Assembly: GCF_022376445.1 (NCBI RefSeq) | Contig: NW_025954964.1 | Coordinates: 558,001-622,000 of the forward strand | Direction: 5' to 3' | DNA: 64,000 nucleotides | Source of the DNA: Fomitopsis serialis | Taxonomy: Eukaryota; Basidiomycota; Agaricomycetes; Polyporales; Fomitopsidaceae | In this document: positions 58,404 to 64,000 of the stretch, piece after piece | Position numbering within the stretch: position 1 is the stretch's first letter | How the letters are laid out: each line of letters opens with the position of its first letter | The notes under the pieces: model-generated | The model's input: the letters and a program-made list of their open reading frames with translations, nothing else | The model's database searches: none | Told to the model about the DNA's origin: nothing | Program-made: the position numbers and the translations under genes

Positions 58404-59357
58404 ATGTCGTCCACCCCCGAGCTCTCTGTGTTCTCCAACCTTCCTGCGGAACTGCTGCGAGACATCTTCGAACACGCAGCTGCCGACCTAGCGACGGCGC
58501 GTACATTGTCGCTCGTCTCGTCCGCGGTACGCCGCTGGACAGAACCCCTCCTCTATCAAACGGTGGTTCTATCGTCGTCGCGCAGCCTGCGTTCATTCCT
58601 GACCGCGGTCTGCAACAAACCTGCGGACTTCGTACGCACCCACGTCAGGCACCTTGGCATATTCGCACTAGGACCGGTCCAGAGCATCGACCGCGTCTTA
58701 CGCGCGTGTCGCGGCGTGGACAGCCTCGCATGCGGCTTCAACCTCCCTGGCTACAAGCAAGTCCAGGGCTGCGACGCGTTGCAAGCTCTTGGAGGCTCGC
58801 GCGAGCAGCACCTGCTCGGGCTCTCCTGCCGCGACGGGTGGGACACCACTGTCGTCGCGCCATCCGTAACTCACCTGCGCATCCACGTCACCTCCTTCAA
58901 CAGCGGCGGCACGTCCTCGTTCGCGTTCGCCCCTGGGCCGGGGACCCCGCCCGAGTCTGGCTGGGAGCAGCTCGCCAATCTATCATCGCTCACGCACCTC
59001 GCCATCGTCTACCGCCACTCTCCATGCACTCCCCCGAACGAAGTGTTCCCGACGCTGCAGCGCTTGCTGGCTCTCCACGAGACCGTGCCAGAAGAGGCGA
59101 ATCCTCCTCGCCTCGAGCTGATCCTTGTTCAGGTGATAGGCGGATTGGTAGCTAGTCCCGCGGCGAACGCCGCCGTTGAAGCTATCAACGCCGCTGCTAC
59201 AGAGGCCGGTGGGCCCTCGCTGCGTATCGTCGCCGAGGGCGCACCTACGTCCGTGGTCCGCCAATGGGAGGCTGCAGTTCGGGGTGGCCCGGGTATATGG
59301 GAAGGCGCCGAAGAAGTTGTCAAGAAGAGATTGGCCGCTGCTGCTGCTGACAAGTAG
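58404..59357 (+). CDS. F-box domain protein
   Basis: Single exon, 317 residues, unbroken. Residues 10-50 form the F-box: FSNLPAELLRDIFEHAA, then LATARTLSLVSSAVRRWTEPLLYQ, the usual agaricomycete form. The rest has leucine-rich, LRR-like spacing without clear repeats (HVRHLGIFALG, LTHLAIVY, LQRLLALHETVP), and an Ala/Glu-rich end (EGAEEVVKKRLAAAAADK). Such proteins link substrates to SCF ubiquitin ligases through Skp1; the substrate is unknown. A TATA-like CTATATAAC lies at 58244-58252. Intronless, unlike its neighbours, as common in this expanded family. Confidence 0.87.
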   Translation: MSSTPELSVFSNLPAELLRDIFEHAAADLATARTLSLVSSAVRRWTEPLLYQTVVLSSSRSLRSFLTAVCNKPADFVRTHVRHLGIFALGPVQSIDRVLRACRGVDSLACGFNLPGYKQVQGCDALQALGGSREQHLLGLSCRDGWDTTVVAPSVTHLRIHVTSFNSGGTSSFAFAPGPGTPPESGWEQLANLSSLTHLAIVYRHSPCTPPNEVFPTLQRLLALHETVPEEANPPRLELILVQVIGGLVASPAANAAVEAINAAATEAGGPSLRIVAEGAPTSVVRQWEAAVRGGPGIWEGAEEVVKKRLAAAAADK

Positions 59358-62300
59358 TCGCGGTTCGCATGGTGTTCGACTGTTACCTGGTATATACCCT
59401 CTCATCCGCTGGCCGTGGATCGGATCCATGTTACCCACTGCAAACCCTGTTACCCATTGTAGTTTAGTCGTATCTCGAGACCATCATCATATCTGTATAT
59501 TAGCTGTTATGTGAATGCTCCCATTTTCCGCCACCTTGACACGCAGGAACCTGATTTGATGCCTCTGTGCCGCGTGCAGCAGATGTGATCCCTTCAGAAG
59601 TAGCTGCCTGTCATAGGGAACGCATACCAGCAACGGCCCCTAGGACACTTGACATGGGAGCTTGGTCATGGCATGACATCCCTTACGAATGTGGTCGCCA
59701 GCGTCAAGTCCCGACAACCAATCTCTTGACGACTAATGACGAATAGCACCCTTCTCAGGACCCAGCTCCTCATTCGCGATAGGCAAGCAGATGTTTGGTG
59801 TGAGGAACGAAGCGACCCTAGCGTCATACTTTCAGGTGGATGCATGAGCACGCACCGTCACGTTCGAGACCGGCCGGCAGCGCTGTCTTCCGTCGAATCG
59901 CGGGCTTTCTGTGTCAACGGTGTGTCCCGGCCACCGTCAGCAATGTCGCTGACAATTTGTCCATTGTGTCCTGTAGATACGAAGGTCTCGGAGGGATATG
60001 TCGTGTCCATCAGCCTCGCGAAGGCGTCGACGGTGGCAGCGCACGCATGTCAAGCAGCACGCGCGGATCAAGGAGACTGTATCAATGAAGACACGAAGTA
60101 GACAGGAGTCACATTAACGACAGACAGGTAACAACACAGATTCAATGTACTCAGCGATTGCGGCATTGAGACCACGCCTAATGCCCGAATTCGATAGGTG
60201 CATGCACGCATTGCCAAACTTGAAGGGGTGCCTTGCTGTTCGCAATATGTATGGCCCTGAAAGATCAAGGCAAGGTACAACAGAAGGGACACCGGAAATG
60301 CTCACCCTGAGCCATACCACATGCGTAAGTTTGAAATCAGGACCTAACTGGAGATGTCCCTGGAGGAGTCACCCTCTGACGCCACAACGTGCCAAGCCTT
60401 CCGAGCAGGAAGCTTCGCCCGGACTGCTTAGTACGTAGATGGCTGGCCGCGTGCGAGGAGACTCGGTGCAATCCACAACAGGCGGCAAGTCCATTGAATG
60501 TCACGGATGTGCGACTCGGCGTGACAAACCTGCTGCAACATGAAGCGGTGACCGGGGACATCTCGTGAGGGCATCTCGCTCGATATGCAGATGGACTAAC
60601 CAAGCTGGGGCCAACATCTGGGCCATGCCTTTGGGTCGTTGAACACAGATCGTTTACTGGCCAGTCCACGCACAACTTCTCACGTCCGACGATTCGGTCG
60701 CATCCGAGATGGCCGAAGTGTCCGACTTTCGATGCTGCTAGCCAGAAGGAAATACCAAGCGCGTCGGTGTTAATAAGAGGTTCGTGAAGGAACGTACCAC
60801 TCTGTGCGAGTAACCAACCCTAGGCCAGGATCATCCAATGGTCAGACGTTCTACAGGTATGCATAGCTATCGTCGCACTCTATGCAAACAACTGAAAGCA
60901 TGTTACACAGTGAGAGCCAAGGCTCCACCTGCTGAAACCTGGTTGTACAGAGGTTGTAGGTCAATAATGTGCCCGGATTCAAGATGGCCGACAGAGTTGA
61001 GAGAGTGAGCCAGGACGCCCGCGTCAGTCGGTGTTTCCAAATATAGTTAACTTACCGATGCGCCCACAGGCGTCCATATCGCCGCCCTTCCCGATCTGTC
61101 CAGTACCTGTCTACTAGGACTGCCAGTGGATGTGATACAAAGCCCGTATATCGCCTACAATTCATCCCTCCGTGCTGCGGAACATCGTTCTCATGATCGC
61201 CTTCAATCACGAATAGCAGCCATTGAAGTGCGGCACCGGCCTACCAACGAGAACTCGAGGAAGCGGCGGTGGACCTCGGACCCTGAGTCCGCGACTGCCT
61301 CGCGAACATCGCAAGAAGACCTTGCCCGGAAACCTTCGTCCTCAAGCTCTTCAACTTCCTGCAGATTGCCGAAGGTCATAAACTGGATAACTTCGCTCGC
61401 CCTGTCCCGGCCCGTGTCGCTTTCAAATCACCAGTGTTCAACATTCAACCCTGGTTGAGTTCGTAATCATGCTTTTGTCGGTCAAACACGCATCTTTGCT
61501 TTGTTCTTCTGGCGATGGATACAGCATTGCTCCAATACATAACACATTGCTTGCATATCGAAGTACGTCCGTTCGGAGGTAAGTCCACGCTACGCTTCTG
61601 GCCACTACTTCACGCCCTGGAGAAGCTAATATGATAGTATGATAGATCCTGTAGTATACTGCAGCGGGCCTCTCTCAGAGCGGTGAATTGACACACCTTC
61701 CTAGAAGCTTCGCGACCATCCTTCCTATGGAGTTGGCAGCCGCATGCCATCCGCTATCGGGGCTGACCACGAGCCTACCTGAGGGTTAGCTGTTCCACTT
61801 CTCGACGAACACGTCTGAGGTCGGCGCTGCTCATCTGCGAAGCTGCAGGCTCGAAGGTTGACGCATGCGCCTTGGTAAGTGCACTGGTATGAATGGTGGC
61901 TAGAGCCTGAGGGTGAGCCTGCCTCAAGTCATAACTGATAGATTCGTACTACCGCAGCCTTACAGGGTTTCCATGTCATTCTGCCTTGACAATTTGGGTG
62001 TAACTCATCTACGGCGCAGCCCCAGTATATCGAACGCTTCCCAGTGTCATTGGTCAAGCCCGGCTTCATCATGTTCCTCATATCCCCATTCTGGAACATA
62101 TACAACTCGTTGGGTGAATGCGCATCATGGTCGGGCGGCATGCATTGTATCCTATCAGAAGACCTCCTTCCCACTGGACCACAATGGAAGGCATTCACGG
62201 CGGTCTTCTTGGGCTGGAGCAGTCTGTGCGAGCCTTATATGGTGTGCGCCACAAAGCATGCAGCGCTGAAGGTTCTCATGTTCCGCCGATACCGTGACAT

Positions 62301-63039
62301 CGCACCGCTCCATTAGTCTCAGCCATCGCTTACAACGCTGTTCAGTAGAGATGAGTCGAGACACGAATTGCCGACAGCACTGTGGCCCTTGGACCCTTTA
62401 CCCTACCAAAACACGAGCCTGACAATGACAGTCACTGTCCCCCCTGCCCTGCTTCTGACTACGCCTGCCGGAACCGAAACTCGAATGTCCCGGATATAAG
62501 TGAGATGGAGTCTCCGCGTTGAGCCGGTGCAGAGACGCTGTGTAGAAGTTTACACGCCAGCTATTAGCGTCACTGCCATTGAACGAAGAAAGGCACCTAA
62601 TTCACCCGCTCATCTTCCACGCGCGCTCCGTGAACAAATGGAGCAAACAATACTGCCAACGGCAATGCCACCGGTAAGGACTACTTACAACGAAGTGGTC
62701 TTCAAAACGAATCGTGAGTCCTTGATCCACATCATCAAGTACAACGGCGGCCGTGAACATTATAGTACATAGTACGAACACTATCATAGTATACATTAAC
62801 GGAATACGTCGAAGACACAGCAGTATCATAGTTAATACATAAAAGGGCAGCATGCTTACACTAGAATGTTCACACCTTCCGGATCAAGCCCTTCTGTAAA
62901 CAATGCCCACCTTTACCTGCAACTGGACCGGCCGACGGCGACCCACGTCCGTACGCACACGAGGTCAGAGGGTCATGACTGCCATTGTGGATCCTAATCT
63001 CTTCAGATGAGTTTGGACGAACATGGAAGACATCAGCTC
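59358..63039. other. Gene-poor interval, nothing recognised
   Basis: Short frames only. The plus-strand stretch 61126-61458 (RIAAIEVRHRPTNENSRKRRW and a Ser-rich run) and 62044-62316 (LVKPGFIMFLISPFWNIYNSL and after) are the longest with plausible composition, but I see no family motif and no secure splice pattern. No transposon ends or tandem repeats were noticed. Confidence 0.4.
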
Positions 63040-64000
63040 ACGCACCCGTCGTCCCACGTCGCCACTGTGCCGGATCCTCTCCGTCAAAATGGTGTTGGTG
63101 TTGGTATCCTCCCTCCAGACTGCCAGGATATCGTCGGATCATGTGCGATGCGGGATAGTGGCCGTGTCGGACCATAGCATGTGCGAAGACACCACGTCGT
63201 CGCTACGCTCGACCTTGACGTACGGCAGCTCACCGTAGCCAGCTTCGCCGCCACCCATGATGTGAGGCAAATGGGATGATGTTTGTCCGCCAATACCGCT
63301 CATGGACGAGGCCATATGCAGACCGCGATCGGTGGGCCGGTGGTGCCTGACATCGTGCAGAGGCAGGTCATGGCTGCCGTACATTTGACGATCATGCGAT
63401 AGTGGGACCTGTTGATGTGAATCCCTTCCCCAGAGGACGAATGCGTAGGGTCCGCGTGGCCAAATGCCCCCATAGCATATGCAGGCATATGCCATGCCTC
63501 TGGACGCTGTACTGACGGTGGTCTTTCAGGTTGATTGTTCGACATGTATGGATGATCCGAATGCAACTGGATAGACGGCGCAGCCTCCGCCGCTTGCGAT
63601 TGGCTGGAGTAGGCGTAAGAAGAGGGGCCCGCAGATGGATAATAGAATCGATATGGTGGTTCGTCAGCACCGCTATCGCCGTTGTACACGACGGCGGGTT
63701 CCTCCGCCGCTTGGCTCTCTTCCGACGTAGGTTCGAATCGCGCCATAGCTATAGGAAGCAAAGAAGGCGGAAGTGCTTGCATGATGTCGTCACTATACAC
63801 GGCATTCATTAGCTCACGCTTGTCGATAAACGAGATTAATACTCATACTAACAACGCTTGACGTGCGAGCTCCCATCTGGGCCTCATGCTACTGAGCATG
63901 CCCAACAGAGAAAAGAGGTCCCTAGCCTGCTCTTCTAGCGCTGGCGGTACGGCAGAGTCGTCAGCCATAGAACCACGACCCATCTGTTCAGCGTCCTTCG
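63040..64000 (-). CDS. Uncharacterised protein, C-terminal part (5' end lies beyond the right edge)
   Basis: Reads in from the right edge on the minus strand. MADDSAVPPALEEQARDLFS, then LGMLSSMRPRWELARQ, an intron near 63810-63850, ELMNAVYSDDIMQALPPSLLP, and a long Tyr/Ser/His-rich, probably disordered tail (YRFYYPSAGPSSYAYSSQSQ, then HDLPLHDVRHHRPTDRGLH). It ends in GGYQHQHHFDGEDPAQW and a stop at 63040-63042. One-base deficits near 63423 (GGG for GGGG) and 63185 break the tail. The composition recalls the end of a transcriptional regulator, but I do not recognise the family. Confidence 0.5.

Noticed and set aside
63720..63745. tRNA-like GGTTCGAATC
   Set aside because: The sequence lies inside a conserved-looking coding exon and has no matching acceptor or anticodon stems around it.

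Overview
The window is nuclear DNA of a filamentous basidiomycete, most likely an agaricomycete. Genes are split by many 45-70 base introns with GT-AG (sometimes GC-AG) borders. The protein families fit: FunK1 kinases, an agaric-style F-box protein, a Zn2Cys6 factor, Fun30, Alg14 and Bet5. No rRNA, tRNA or CRISPR array was seen.

Layout. 0-7 kb: the 5' part of a Yip1-family gene, NSA2, a VIT/von Willebrand A protein and a PRKRIP1-type splicing protein. 7-29 kb: a rearranged accessory block with two metallo-beta-lactamase copies (one intact, one dead), three intact FunK1 kinase genes (A +, B -, C -), one RMT2 arginine methyltransferase gene (R4), and decayed or truncated RMT2 copies (R1-R3). 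Two MITEs of one family sit in this block. FunK1 A and C lie in a ~4 kb inverted repeat. The repeating module is RMT2-like and FunK1 reading away from a shared upstream region that carries CACGTG. 29-39.4 kb: a two-helix membrane protein, the TRAPP subunit Bet5/TRAPPC1, a Fun30/SMARCAD1 remodeller and a mitochondrial-carrier protein. 39.4-45.4 kb: gene-poor, with a third, unrelated MITE. 45.4-47 kb: a Zn2Cys6 transcription factor. 47-50.3 kb: nothing recognised. 50.3-59.4 kb: a dense housekeeping run of U2AF small subunit, Alg14, Cdc23/APC8, a GLTSCR1-domain protein and an F-box protein. 59.4-63 kb: nothing recognised. 63-64 kb: the 3' part of an uncharacterised gene.

How the genes relate. 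Outside the 7-29 kb block the genes are independent housekeeping functions: secretory traffic, ribosome and spliceosome assembly, chromatin, cell cycle and N-glycosylation. They do not form a pathway. The 7-29 kb block is the unusual part. Its FunK1 proteins combine a helical N-terminus, a PD...ExK nuclease-like motif and a kinase domain, an order that resembles Spok-type meiotic drivers.

Caution. Many conserved genes are broken only by single missing bases in short homopolymers, while splice sites, stops and all other residues are intact. This looks more like uncorrected long-read assembly error than decay. I give gene extents as the intended locus and list the breaks.
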